DNA of 64,000 nt. It comes from Calendula officinalis (Eukaryota; Streptophyta; Magnoliopsida; Asterales; Asteraceae). Below the pieces are notes generated by a model. That model was given only the letters and a program-made list of their open reading frames with translations. It was not told the origin of the DNA and did no database searches. The stretch covers positions 39,094,908 to 39,158,907 of the forward strand of contig OY970825.1 of assembly GCA_963853835.1 (NCBI GenBank), in the 5' to 3' direction. Numbering within the stretch: position 1 is the first letter of the stretch; each line of letters begins with the position of its first letter. Of the stretch, positions 32,203 to 44,232 are shown piece by piece. The translations under genes and the position numbers were made by a program.

Positions 32203-33000
32203 TTATTGTTTAATTCATTTATTCTACATGCGTCTAATATAAGACAATATTCATTTATTTTCATTAGAGGTTTTAGGTGATTGTGAGACTCATTGACGAA
32301 TCCGGCTCTGCCTCTGTTGTGTTTCAACAACAACTTCGTTAAGTTGTCTCTGTTGTGTTTCAACAACAACTTCATTAAGTTGTCTGGGCATACAACCTGG
32401 GAGTTGATGGAACAACACGGTATGAATCCATATATTCCTGACCACATGAGTTGAATGAAATACTTAAGTAGAAATGTCTCTTTAAGATCTACTTCTCTAA
32501 GTTCAATTTGAGGAAAAACAACCATGCGTACTGATGTGATGCTTTTTCGAAACATGAGGATTTGATAGCGTCTTTCAAAAAAGACTTTATCGAAGATGGC
32601 GTAGCAGATGATGTTGTCGATGAGACAAATTGTTACACAAACTCTTAACGCATATCTTTAGTTAAAATCATTTTACGTTTCGAAACAATAAATTGTTATG
32701 GTCTAAATTGTTATGTTGACCAGGCACAAAGGAGAAGTTCACCACACCTGCAAGTTTGATCAGAAAGGTTAGCATGGTTGATTCCAGTGTTAACCGTGTT
32801 CTGGATATGAAAACACCTTTTGAACAAAATAATGCACCAGGAAATGGTGGAACTTCAAGTTCTAAGAAAAGTCGTGTCTTCATCGATCTAGATGAACTTA
32901 ATAGTAATCAGAATATGGAGGCAAATATTCCAAATCAGCGGACTTTGTGACTCTGAAGTTAGAATCTGAAGACAAAAATTCCAAGAAGAGGTGACTCTGA
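32203..33000 (+). pseudogene. RPA70-like gene copy A, 3' end
   Basis: This encodes pieces of the C-terminal OB-fold of RPA large-subunit proteins: VIVRLIDESGSASVVFQQQL (32278-32340), WELMEQHGMNPYIPDHMS, then in a shifted frame CLFKIYFSKFNLRKNNHAY. A 35-bp stretch (CTGTTGTGTTTCAACAACAACTT plus flank) is tandemly duplicated at 32311-32381 and breaks the frame; copy B has the same duplication. The last exon (32756-32950) ends with LDMKTPFEQNNAPGNGGTSS and KKSRVFIDLDELNSN. After 32950 partially repeated, degenerate exon-like pieces (AAGTTCTAAGAAGAGGCGTG) lead to the centre of the inverted arrangement. Confidence 0.75.
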
Positions 33001-33089
33001 AGAAAAAAATATTAAGTTCTAAGAAGAGGCGTGTCTTAATCGTTACATGGTTCATGGAGCGGCATGTAATTTCCTAATCTTTAGGTTCT

Positions 33090-35400
33090 AACTTCACACT
33101 TACCAAGTCCGCCAACTTGGAATTTTTGTCATCATTCTGAGATTATTACTATTAAGTTCAATAAGATCGATGAAGACACGCCTCTTCTTAGAACTTGAAG
33201 TTCCACCACTTCCTGATGCATTATTTTGTTCTGAAGGTGTTTTCATATCCAGAACATGGTTGTTAGGAATATTTCTATAATATTCATTAAAGATTTGATG
33301 TGTCAAAACTTATAAAGTACAAGGACCTAAATTGAAGATATGGAAGTCAATATTTGAATAAAGATTAGGAGATAATCATAAATGTAAAAGATATAGTATA
33401 TCTTTATTAGCTTAAAAAATTTAGTATTATCTTTTCCTTGTAAATCTATAGGTTTTCTAGTATATAAAGAAACCTGGATGTATAGAATTAGTCATTCTTG
33501 AAACCCACGTTTTAACGTGTATGTGTGTGTACTCTAAGCCTCAAGGTCGTTTGATCCTGTTAACCAAAACCGTTCTACATATTTATATGTAGAATTGGGG
33601 CTTTTAGTAATCATTGTATATAAAGATGATGATGAAACCTTGTTTAGCAATACAAATCTGTTTGTTTAATTCCGCATTATTTATGATTTGTAGTTGTATA
33701 TTCCAGATCAAGAACTAACTATTCTTGAGCCTAAAGATCGACGATTATGAAGAGTTGTTCTAAACTCAGCAATGGTTAACACTAAAATCAACCATGCTAA
33801 CCTTTCTGATCAAACTTGCAGGTGTGGTGAACTTCTCCTTTTGTGCCTAACCAACACAACAATTTATTGTTTCCTAAACGTAAAATGATTTTAACTAAAG
33901 ATATGCGTTAAGAGTTCGTGTAACAATTTGTCTCATCGACAACATCATCTGCTACGCCATCTTCGATAAAGTCTTTTTTGAAAGACGCTATTAAATCCTC
34001 ATGTTTCGAAAAAGCATCACATCAGTACGCATGGTTGTTTTTCCTCAAATTGAACTTAGAGAAGTAGATCTTAAAGAGACATTTCTACCCAAGTATTTCA
34101 TTCAACTCATGTGGTCAGGAATATATGGATTCATACCGTGTTGTTCCATCAACTCCCAGGTTGTATGCCCAGACAACTTAATGAATTGTTGTTGAAACAC
34201 AACAGAGACAACTTAACGAAGTTGTTGTTGAAACACAACAGAGGCAGAGCCGGATTCGTCAATGAGTCTCACAATCACCTAAAACCTCTAATGAAAATAA
34301 ATGAATATTGTCTTATATTAGACGCATGTTGAATAAATGAATTAAACAATAATGATTAACTATGATAGCCGAGAGTATATAAATTTATTGTTGTTACTTA
34401 GATACACCTTGTATATGGTCATGGCTCTCATAAATATAAGTTGTGTTGCGATTCATCATCGAAAAATATTCACCCTTTTATTACACATTGTGCAAGTGGT
34501 ATGCCCAACCATGTTCCTTGTGGATTGGTGAATTGTGGCGTACACGGTACAATGTGAATCATACATTGATTACGAATATAACAAAAATATATTTTAGTTA
34601 ATAAAAAAATGTTTATTTACACGTATGTGATTGCAATTTAAAGAACATGTTAATTAACAAACCTGTTCACAATCACGAATTGCCTCGCCATGCTTTTTAC
34701 ACAACCATTGAAAAAGTTTGATGCAGTAACCACTTTAACTTCCGGTAAAATAATTCAGTCCTAAATTGGCTGATATCATACCCTTCATGATTCTAAACCC
34801 TGTCATAATTAGGAATTTAATAATAATGCTACTAACATTAAAAAAAATCACTTCATAAATTATCATATATGAGATATGAACGTTGATCTAAAGACAACAA
34901 TCTCAGGTTAATTTGGTTCATAGATATCTTTGAGCCAAGAGAGCATTGTGAATTGTGTGTGACCCGACAAACTGTACGTAATAATCAGGTAGTTGCTAGA
35001 TATTATGGCAAATATATGTTTAAAAATTGAAACAAAAATGTCATACCATCTCATTATTTTACTTTTCTAAGATAGAGTATAAAAATAAAAATTTCCAACG
35101 TTTCACGTTTACTTGCATATTCGTCCCACATGGTGGCCCATTTGTCCTAGACGGGTGGTCCAAATTATTACCCCTGAAAAGCACATACATGGATTATTAC
35201 AATATCAGATAAGTATAATCATATTGTATAACTGTACTAAATATAACATCTTTTAGGGTGTACTTACTGGAACATACTCTTCCATGACAGTTCGACGCAC
35301 TTTTTCCACAACTGCAGAAATAACGGTCACAATGTCTCCTATCTCAATTACAGTGCCTATCATATCTATTGATTCCGGTTTGGTTATTCATCTATATAAG
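33090..35400 (-). pseudogene. RPA70-like gene copy B (inverted, convergent with copy A)
   Basis: On the minus strand: an exon at ~35268-35385 (KPESIDMIGTVIEIGDIVTV...EEYVPV, with donor GTAAGT); an exon at ~35080-35178 (ATMWDEYASKRETL, the OB-fold strand pattern LWDEYA); ~34910-34990; ~34680-34805 (GFRIMKGMISANLGLNYFTG then a stop); ~34400-34570 (CTVYATIHQSTRNMVG, TCTMCNKRV, YIYESHDHIQGVS, zinc ribbon); ~33970-34330 (LIDESGSASVV, WELMEQHGMNPYIPDHM); last exon ~33100-33255 (KKRRVFIDLIELNSN). A solo LTR splits the last part at 33261-33771. Stops and frame changes show it is dead. The 5' exon corresponding to 8395 was not found before the MITE at 35781. Confidence 0.75.
33261..33771 (+). mobile_element. 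Solo LTR (511 bp)
   Basis: It starts TGTTAGGAATATTTC and ends TAAACTCAGCA, flanked on both sides by ATGGT (33256-33260 and 33772-33776), a perfect 5-bp target duplication. Copy A has uninterrupted exon sequence here. A TATA-like TATATAAAG lies at 33471-33479. No internal region remains, so this is the product of LTR-LTR recombination. Confidence 0.88.
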
Positions 35401-35780
35401 TTAAGTTAAAATGATTTTTACATAAAGGTGGAAAGAGGAAATAAAATGACAGGTTGCACTAACACAAACCTAAGTTGGAATATGTTGGCTACAAAAACAC
35501 AATAACAAATTTAGATACTTGATCGAATTCGATCAAATGCTTGGTAAATGAAAACGTATGAAGTTCGTAAGTATATATAACATCCTAACTCCAGTGTATC
35601 AAATTTATTAATTGAAAACCAAAATTTATGTTATTTTCAGTATTATAGATTCTTATTAAATGTGATTGATGGCAATATATTGTGATTCCATGTATACATA
35701 AATTAGTCAATACGGTTTTAATTTTAGGAGTTAGTATTTGTGACAATAAATAATAAATTTTGTGAAATGAATAGAAATAT
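35401..35780. other. Unassigned AT-rich sequence
   Basis: No exon or repeat was recognised, apart from an 18-bp perfect palindrome TTGATCGAATTCGATCAA at 35519-35536. Confidence 0.4.
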
Positions 35781-36535
35781 GGGAGCTGATTCGTATAGAA
35801 CATATTTTGCGAATGTAGAGCAATTTTTGATAGAAAAACAATTATACCCCTCTCTCATTTTACCCCTCCAATTAAAACCCTTTCCTTCTAAAAATCAATT
35901 AAGCCTTTGAACCCTTCTTATTGCCGTTCGAAAAGAAAACCTGAAGGAGACGCCGCCGCATGCGACACATCTTCAATTAATGGGTTACATGTTTGATTTT
36001 TGATTCTTTCACGTAATATTCTTGTACGTCATATCCTATTCTTTTTCAATTGTTATTATTTTTTCATTAGCATACTAGTTCTTGTATTGTGGCATATATG
36101 GCTTTAATCTACTCATATTGGTTCTTGAATTGTTATTAACTTTTAGTTTTTTTCTTCAATTTATCTATTTTAATTATATTGTTTTGCAGAGAATGTTTTG
36201 AAAAACTAGACTGAGTTCAGACAAATGACATCAATAAAATCAAATAGTTCTATACAACAGAGTGAAAAAATCATTTGAATGAAATCTTATGTTTGAGGGG
36301 AAAAAAGGAATGGATACTAGAGGAGAAATCCTCTTCTTTTTTTTTTTTTTATCTTTCTTGGAATAAAAAACCTTAAGATGTGTTAATTGGCAAAAAAAAA
36401 AAGCAAATGGTGAATAAAAATTTAGTTGGAGGAGGTAAAATGTAAAGTGTGGTAAAATTAACAAAATGGTATAATGTCTTTTAATATAAAATTGTTCCGT
36501 ATGGATAAAAAAACACTCTGTACGAATTAGCTCCC
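35781..36535. mobile_element. Mutator-like MITE (755 bp)
   Basis: Inverted ends are GGGAGCTGATTCGTATAGA (left) and the complement of GGGAGCTAATTCGTACAGA (right), with weaker inverse similarity to about 70 bp (ATTATACC and TTTTACC blocks). The flanks TAGAAATAT (35772-35780) and TAAAAATAT (36536-36544) make a 9-bp duplication with one mismatch, which is the MULE target-site length. It is non-coding. Confidence 0.78.
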
Positions 36536-36544
36536 TAAAAATAT

Positions 36545-37149
36545 GAAGATACCATATTTACTACTATCAATCAATAACTAGGCAATATTGTTTTAAATTA
36601 TCAAACAAATGAAATAACATAAATATGGAAATATCATATTTAGTGTTTTCAAAATCAGGTAACAATGGAAATAATTTAAACATAAATTATTATTGAAATT
36701 GTCAATAAGTATGGTTCTGTAAACAGTAATCATGTATGATTAGGAAATACCATATTTTCACCTATTGTAAATGTAGAAAGTGAAAATCTTGGAATTATTA
36801 TTGTGAAACAGTAATGATGGAAATACCATATATATTATTCCCTAATTCTCTAATTGAGTAACAATATAACTTATTAACAATTTAATAATAATTAATTAAA
36901 TTAATTAATTGTCGAAATGCATAATACTCATCTACCAATTTAATATCTAATTATTTGCAAAATCAGTATCAATTAATTATATCACAATTATTATTTGTAA
37001 AATCATATCAAGTAATTTGTTTGGAAACGGCATATATATTAAAAGTAACCCAACTTAGCAAGGAGCTAATAAGGGAAACAAATTACAAAGACAAAAACGA
37101 AAAAGGCGAAACGCGCCAATCTAACCAATTATAAGGTATTTTACTTCTA
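36545..37149. other. Unassigned AT-rich sequence
   Basis: Very AT-rich. The word GAAATACCATAT or close variants recurs near 36547, 36630, 36747 and 36820. No gene signal. Confidence 0.4.
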
Positions 37150-37465
37150 TGTTTCAAACACAAAAAAGACATTGAAATAGCATCCCCGCAACAACCGTGT
37201 AGGTCCTGTGAATATTATTGAACACCGCCTCATTTCTAGCCTTCCAAATGCACCAAATCGTATTTAATTATCATTGTTAACAACTTCTTTTCCTTGGGGC
37301 AATTTCCCAAACCGAGCCAAATTCTATTAGATCCACCACCGAGTTAAACAAAGGTAGTTGAATTCCACACCAATTAAAAATCCATGATAATACATCCACC
37401 ACGTGAGGGCACCGAACAAAAATGTGATAAACATCTTCATCACCTTTATTACATAGTTTGGAATA
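37150..37465 (-). pseudogene. LINE ORF2 C-terminal fragment (zf-RVT)
   Basis: On the minus strand the zinc-binding domain that follows plant L1-type reverse transcriptases is readable: CNKGDEDVYHIFVRCPHVVD and LSWIFNWCGIQLP, ended by a stop at about 37280. After a frame change comes TIWCIWKARNEAVFNN, the conserved block that normally follows. The RT itself is absent. An old 5'-truncated or broken copy. Confidence 0.8.
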
Positions 37466-37504
37466 TTACAATTTTTATTTAAAAATTGTAAATAAAAATT
37501 GTAA
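37466..37504. repeat. Perfect 16-bp hairpin
   Basis: Arms TTACAATTTTTATTTA (37466-37481) and its exact complement (37489-37504) with a 7-nt spacer, directly beyond the LINE fragment. Confidence 0.85.
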
Positions 37505-37566
37505 TACATTCTAAAATTATATATGCATATTAACTTTACAACCTTTTCCCCCCTTTTCTGTTTCTT

Positions 37567-37735
37567 TTTTTTTTGAACGACAACTTAATAAATTAGTGGT
37601 TCGAGCCTAAACAGTGACATCCACAAAGGGTAGTATGCCCTCCCTCAAACCTTCCACTTATGGGGAATAAACCCCACGTCCACGACGAGACTTGAACCCA
37701 TGACCTTGGCTATGAGCAACACCTTATCTTTTCTG
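37567..37735 (-). mobile_element. tRNA-derived SINE, 5'-truncated
   Basis: On the minus strand it shows a pol III box B (GGTTCAAGTCTCG), preceded by GCTCATAGCCAAGG, a body of about 130 bp and a terminal A run (the plus-strand CTTTTTTTTTTTTG at 37565). No clear box A. The general layout fits Au-like plant SINEs. Confidence 0.6.
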
Positions 37736-37859
37736 TTAACGTAGGTTTCGACCCGCTTTGTGATCTGCCTAATCCAAGGACGACCACGTGCTTTGCGGGT
37801 TGCCCGTATTCGACATGCATGAACCTCCCTTGCCTTAAGAGTTTATTACTCATATGAAA

Positions 37860-38817
37860 TATGTTAGAACCTATATCTTGGAACATATGTTTGTAGGAGC
37901 TAATACCAATTTTCATTAATAAAATACAATTACAATAAGGGAAATTGACGAAAAATGTTTACAAAAGATTGAAACATATAAAATAGAACAAACAAGTACA
38001 AGGTTTTGGTTGAGTCTCGTGAAATTCACGATCCCCTTAAAATAGATTCGTTGTCTATTTACCAGGGTAAAACAACCGAGTAGTTTTACACTACCGAACG
38101 AATATAATCCAAGCCAGAACACTTACCGAAATAGAGAGTGTGTTCAAGAAAGAAATCTGTGATTTAGAAGAAGTAGGTGTTGAAAGTGTTCTACAAATGA
38201 GACCCAAGGTCTCTATTTACAGTGTAGAATTATTGTTAATGTTTACTCAAAACATTAAATGCATTCAATACTATTAAACAAGAAATCAAAACAGTAAACT
38301 GCATTTACTGCTGATTTTTCGTAACAGCCTGCTCAGTCCTTCTGGTCAGTCCGAGAACTCAGTATTGGAAGTCAATGCAGCAGCAACTCAGTACAGGAAG
38401 TCTGCTGCGCAGGTCAGTACAGGAAGTCCGAGACTGCAGCTCAGTATGAGACTGCAACTCAGTATAGCCAGTTAGTACTGCAGCGCAGTACACGACGAAC
38501 ACTCAGTGCGAGGAGGTCGGTATTGATCAGTTCAGTACTGAGGTGGTCAATATGAAAAAATCAGTACTGATGAGGTCAGTACGAGATAACTGCAGTGTCG
38601 ATGAGATGCAAATATTGACCCGCACGAGTTCAAGCCAAAACATGACCTGGAGGTCGCTCGGGCGTACATGAGTTCAAGCCATATCGGGCCACCGTTGCGT
38701 AGCTCTCACATAGGAGAACACAAAGCTACCAACCCATAACTATATATAACAAATATATATAACATTATATAGGTCCAAAGTTGGTGAAAAATCATTTTAT
38801 CACAAACTTTTCCAACA
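37860..38817 (-). repeat. LTR of a minus-strand copia-like element
   Basis: The right edge CCAACA at 38817 is followed by ATCCCCCACATGAATAG, the complement of a polypurine tract plus TGTTGG, so the LTR begins here on the minus strand. It contains about twelve CAGTA(C/T) words at 38340-38600. The left edge near 37862 (TGTTAGAAC) is a guess. Confidence 0.5.
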
Positions 38818-39474
38818 ATCCCCCACATGAATAGATATCGATTGAAAACACATCAAAATATCGATAAATATTCAACAGTTAAGCCTTGCAAAGGATAGGT
38901 AGGTGTTAGCCTTTGAACCTTCCCTTGAGAAGCACACTTAGTCTCCTAGCAGTCAGTAGACGCGATGTCCTTGAACTTTATCCGCCTTTTGTGTAGACGA
39001 CATTATACATTCTCACAAGACTCTCCCTGACTTGTTCATATCCTCTTATCGTGCCCGTCTTGGTCATGGACACTGCTTGGTTCTGCGAGAGCTACTAAGA
39101 ATTGTGCCCCAACAATTCCATTCGAAGCGACCCCACTTCTCCCTCACATAGGTGATTCTCTACAACGAATCATTAAAAGCCATAGTGCTTATCCTCATTG
39201 TCACTGAACTAGGAATGGACTATGAAGTAGTACAATGTACTCCCTTTAAGAATGTTTGGAGGAATTCTGTTACCCCCACAGTAACATCCCTTCTGTATAC
39301 AATTAGGTTGTCCTATTGAACCTAGATCTTAGGATCTCCAGTCAACTAGGTTATGAAGGATTTATGTGCACAGATAAGTACACGTGTCACCGTGTCCAAT
39401 GTTATAAGACACTAAAGGGTCACACCACTACACACCCAATAATGGACAACCGGATAAAGTAAGTTGTGTGGAAT
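38818..39474 (-). mobile_element. Remnant of the internal region of the same minus-strand retroelement
   Basis: Non-coding sequence after the polypurine tract, with moderate GC content and no readable pol domain. It ends where a plus-strand LTR starts. Confidence 0.35.
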
Positions 39475-40063
39475 AATTAACTAGTTAAGTTAATTATAAA
39501 GAAGAGAATAACTAATAATAAGTTAATTATTATTTGTGAGGATGGTTAAATATTAGGTTAAGTATTTAACGGACAGTTAATTAATAGTTAATTAAATAGC
39601 TAGTAAAAGTCCAAGGGTTTAAAGTGTTAATAGGAAGTTTAATTATGAGATTAATCATAATTAAACTCCAAGGACTTAACTGTAACTTAAGTCTTTATAA
39701 ATAAGGACTTAGGGTTAAGGCTTAGGGGTTGATTCACTTGCTTAGAGAAACACTAAACACTCTTTCCCTCTCCCTCTCCCTTGCCGTCGACCGAACCAAG
39801 TACCCCAAAGGGTTTCGGTTTGGTGTACGTCGAAACACACACACACACACACACAAGCCTTTGTGTGATACTTTGTTGGTACAACGCGGTCTTGCAGCGT
39901 GCCCAGGTGGTGCAGTAGAGGTGGATCACTTCTTTAGCAATCTAAAGGTAATGTTCATCATCTCCTTCTTCTCGTGATCTCATTGTCTAGTAGAAATCCA
40001 GTAATGGGTATTCAAGTTCCGCCATGTGAATACTAAAAGGTTTTCCTACAGTGGTATCAGAGC
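39475..40063 (+). repeat. Copia-type 5' LTR and primer binding site
   Basis: TGTGTGGAATAATTAAC...TTTTCCTACA (39475-40050), with TATAAATA at 39696-39703, a (CT)-rich and a (CA)n tract, and immediately after it the tRNA-iMet PBS TGGTATCAGAGC at 40052-40063. Right LTR and coding region are absent. Confidence 0.75.
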
Positions 40064-40515
40064 TTTCTACTAATCTCATTGAGATTCAGTTGAGTTTCTT
40101 TTTCATCTAGAAAAGAACCCTAGAAAATTCGAAAAATTCAGGTTTTGAATGAACTTTGGTTTGAATAGGGTTCTAGATAAAAAGAAATTAGGCTTATTTT
40201 TCTTCCTTGTTTTCCGAAATTTCGTGTATATATGTATATTATATTAGTTTTTTTATCTTAAAAAGAACCCTAGAAAATTTAATCCAAGAAAATTGTTCAA
40301 GTGTTGAATAATTGGGTTGAATAGGTTTCAAGATAAAAAGAACTAGGTTTCTTTCTTTTGTTTAGTAAATAAAACCTAGTATGTTTAATCCAAGCAAATT
40401 GTTCAAAGTTTTTGAATAATTGGAATAAATCGGTTTTAAGACAAAATTAAGAAAAGGTTAAATTTTTCGTTTCAAAGTTTAACGGTTTATTTGTTTATTA
40501 TTATTATTATTAACA

Positions 40516-40519
<4 letters not shown>
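40064..40519 (+). other. Untranslated leader of the truncated copia element
   Basis: Sequence after the PBS with repeated AAGAACCCTAGAAAATT and GATAAAAAGAA words. No gag start is reached before the TA repeat. Confidence 0.4.

Positions 40520-40592
<73 letters not shown>
40520..40592. repeat. (TA)n microsatellite
   Basis: Pure TA repeat, left border of the next element. Confidence 0.97.
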
Positions 40593-41935
<1,343 letters not shown>

Positions 41936-42288
41936 AACGTTCAATGAGGTCCATCATCTTTAGGAAGTCCTATGGAACAAATCTCAACCATTGATCATTA
42001 GGATCTAATGGTCAAGATTAATCACATATTTTATATATTGAGGGGTATTTTGGTCATTTTTTAAAAAATAAAAATATTTTTTTATTTTTTATTTTTTATT
42101 TTAAAATTTTTATTTATTTATTTATTTATTATTTTTTATTATGAAGGGGTATTTTGGTCATTTGACACTTAAAAAAAATTTCGGTTGTTTTTATTTTTTA
42201 TTTTAAATTTTTTTTATTTTTTAATTTTTTTATTAAAAAATAATATTTATTTGATAATTACGTGTATAACTTAATCGCATGTGATTTT
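41936..42288. other. Probable left end of another TA-bounded element
   Basis: It begins AACGTTCAATGAGGTCCATC directly after the microsatellite and becomes AT-homopolymer rich. It is cut by the gypsy LTR at 42289, and no right end was found. Confidence 0.35.
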
Positions 42289-42594
42289 TGTAACGACCGA
42301 GATTTTGTAAATAAATAAATTGTACAAAAATATGATAAATAAGGATAATTCATTTCAGAACCGTAGGAATTGGTTTCGTGTCATTTGGACACCGTATGAG
42401 AAAGTTATGGACGAAACCGGGTCGAGGTAAGGACCGAAAAGTGCAGCCTAGCTGACTGGAGAAGTTCACGGCGCGAACATGGGATGGCGATCGTGAACTT
42501 CGTCCAGGGAATTGAGGTTTTCAGACATAGAGTTCCCGGCTAGTTACCGATCGGGAAGTGGTCACGACACGCGAAGTTCGCGACGCGAACTTGA

Positions 42595-42630
42595 GTTCGC
42601 GATCGCGAACTGGTTAACTCTGTATAAAAA
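42595..42630 (+). promoter_or_regulatory. LTR core promoter: GTTCGCGATCGCGAAC palindrome and TATA box
   Basis: A 16-bp perfect palindrome (42595-42610) lies 12 bp before TATAAAA. The 3' LTR repeats the arrangement at 56358-56390. Several half copies (CGCGAAC, GTTCGCG) lie within 80 bp upstream. Confidence 0.6.
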
Positions 42631-43480
42631 TGGGTTGAGGCTAGGGTTTTGACACCTACACCCCTAGAACTCTACCAGCCGTTATTTTGGAAGAAGTGCA
42701 CGATTGTTGTTGTTCTTGAGCTCAAATCTTCATATTTCTTGGAGATTATTGATCTAAGGTAAGAATCCTTGCTAGTTTATGCATCTCTTTGGTATTTTGA
42801 GCTCTATTTTGGTATTAATGGTGGTTTTGGGGACCAACCACATCATCTTTGGGGAAGATGATCTATCATGGGTGTAAAACACTCATGGTAAGCTTGTAAT
42901 CAATGTGTACAAGTGGGATTTCGGTTTTATGGATAGAAATCTTGAACTAGGGTTTGAGATTTCCACCAAGTGGTATGAACTTGGTGGTTGGGAATGTTAA
43001 GATGGATTATCTAGTAGCTAGTTATGGTTTATGATTAGATCTGTGATGATTTTGATGATAGGTCAAGAAGGAGTTGAGATTGGAAGTACTTCTTTGATTA
43101 AGAAGTAAAGATTGTGTTGATTTACACAAGTATTGAATAGCATTGCTAAGGTGAGTACATGTGATCTTTCTGAGTACATACTAAACCTTGTTTATGAATT
43201 GAAATGATTTTAGAGTCGTTATTAGACAAATATTTGATAAAGCAAAGATTGAATTGTTAGAGTATGAGTTTAATTGAATTGAATTGAATTGAATTGCAAA
43301 TTGACTTACTTAGTTACCACTAGTATGATTCGAGTAGTGATATGGGGCTTGGCCAAAGTTGATGATTTGTTATATGGTAGCTAATCAAATTGGATCCTAG
43401 ATAACCCACACAAGTTGGGGGAGTTAGTGACTACTACTTGGGGCGGTACCACCCTGCGCAAGAGTAGTATGTCGAGAAAT

Positions 43481-43587
43481 AGATAACCCGGAAATCGGGG
43501 GAGTTTGAGATAACCCGGAAATCGGGGGAGCAAATAGATAACCCGGAAACGGGGGAGTTTACCTAGATAACCCATATCGGGGGAGTT
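43481..43587 (+). repeat. Minisatellite in gypsy 3 LTR
   Basis: Four units of AGATAACCCGGAAATCGGGG with short linkers, plus a diverged unit near 43398. It is repeated in the 3' LTR at 57243-57350 and ends about 422 bp before the LTR end. Confidence 0.9.
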
Positions 43588-44012
43588 GTTTCAGGGAGGC
43601 CCGTTACGTATGTGATTGACTTATGGCAAGCCTTAGAGATTGATTGACTATGTGCAATTTGATAATTACTTAATTATTATTTTATTGCAAATTGTGTACT
43701 AACCGGGTCAAAAACCCATGTTTCTCACGAGAGAATATTTGTCTCACGTACTATGTTTACTTTAACTATGTACTCAGGTTCGTGAGCAAAAGATTAGGCG
43801 GCCCGTAGTGATAGCATTTGGATATTAGCTCGGTGTACCATTTGATTCCATAGACTATTGTTTTTTATATATATTTGTAACACCGGTTTTGGCACTCTCT
43901 AATTATTCAAATGTTTTATTTTAAACCATATTTTGGATATTGTGGATTTTTAAATGTTAAACTTGTTATTTAAAAAGTTTAAATTGTTTTGAAAAATCAG
44001 TGTGTTACAACT

Positions 44013-44024
44013 TGGTATCAGAGC
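44013..44024 (+). promoter_or_regulatory. Primer binding site of gypsy 3
   Basis: TGGTATCAGAGC, initiator tRNA-Met type, three bases after the LTR. Confidence 0.92.
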
Positions 44025-44232
44025 ATTAGTCTAAGTGAATTAGGTTGGTTACCCACCCTAGACTTAGACTTTGCTTTTGGGACATTATGTTCTATAGGAA
44101 GTTAGGTTGACCTTTAAGAACTAGGGTTGACCATTGAGGGAATTGTTTTAAATCGAGTTATTCTTATGTTTAATTTTGACTTTTTAGTCAACTTATTGGA
44201 TTCTAATTGGGTTGACATCTTGTTATAGTAAG

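Larger units (their letters stand above)
42289..44009 (+). repeat. 5' LTR of gypsy element 3 (1,721 bp)
   Basis: TGTAACGACCGAG...GTGTGTTACA. CpG-rich palindromes at 42540-42610 precede TATAAAA (42623). A minisatellite lies at 43481-43587. Confidence 0.93.

Noticed and set aside
39729..39977. Possible small gene MIHLLRETLNTLSLSL...
   Set aside because: It lies inside the copia LTR downstream of its TATA box and includes a (CA)n tract; it is LTR leader sequence.
41936..42288. Matching this fragment to sequence after 57758 as the two halves of one element split by gypsy 3
   Set aside because: The sequence after 57758 is an LTR scrap followed by a different element end; no continuity was seen.
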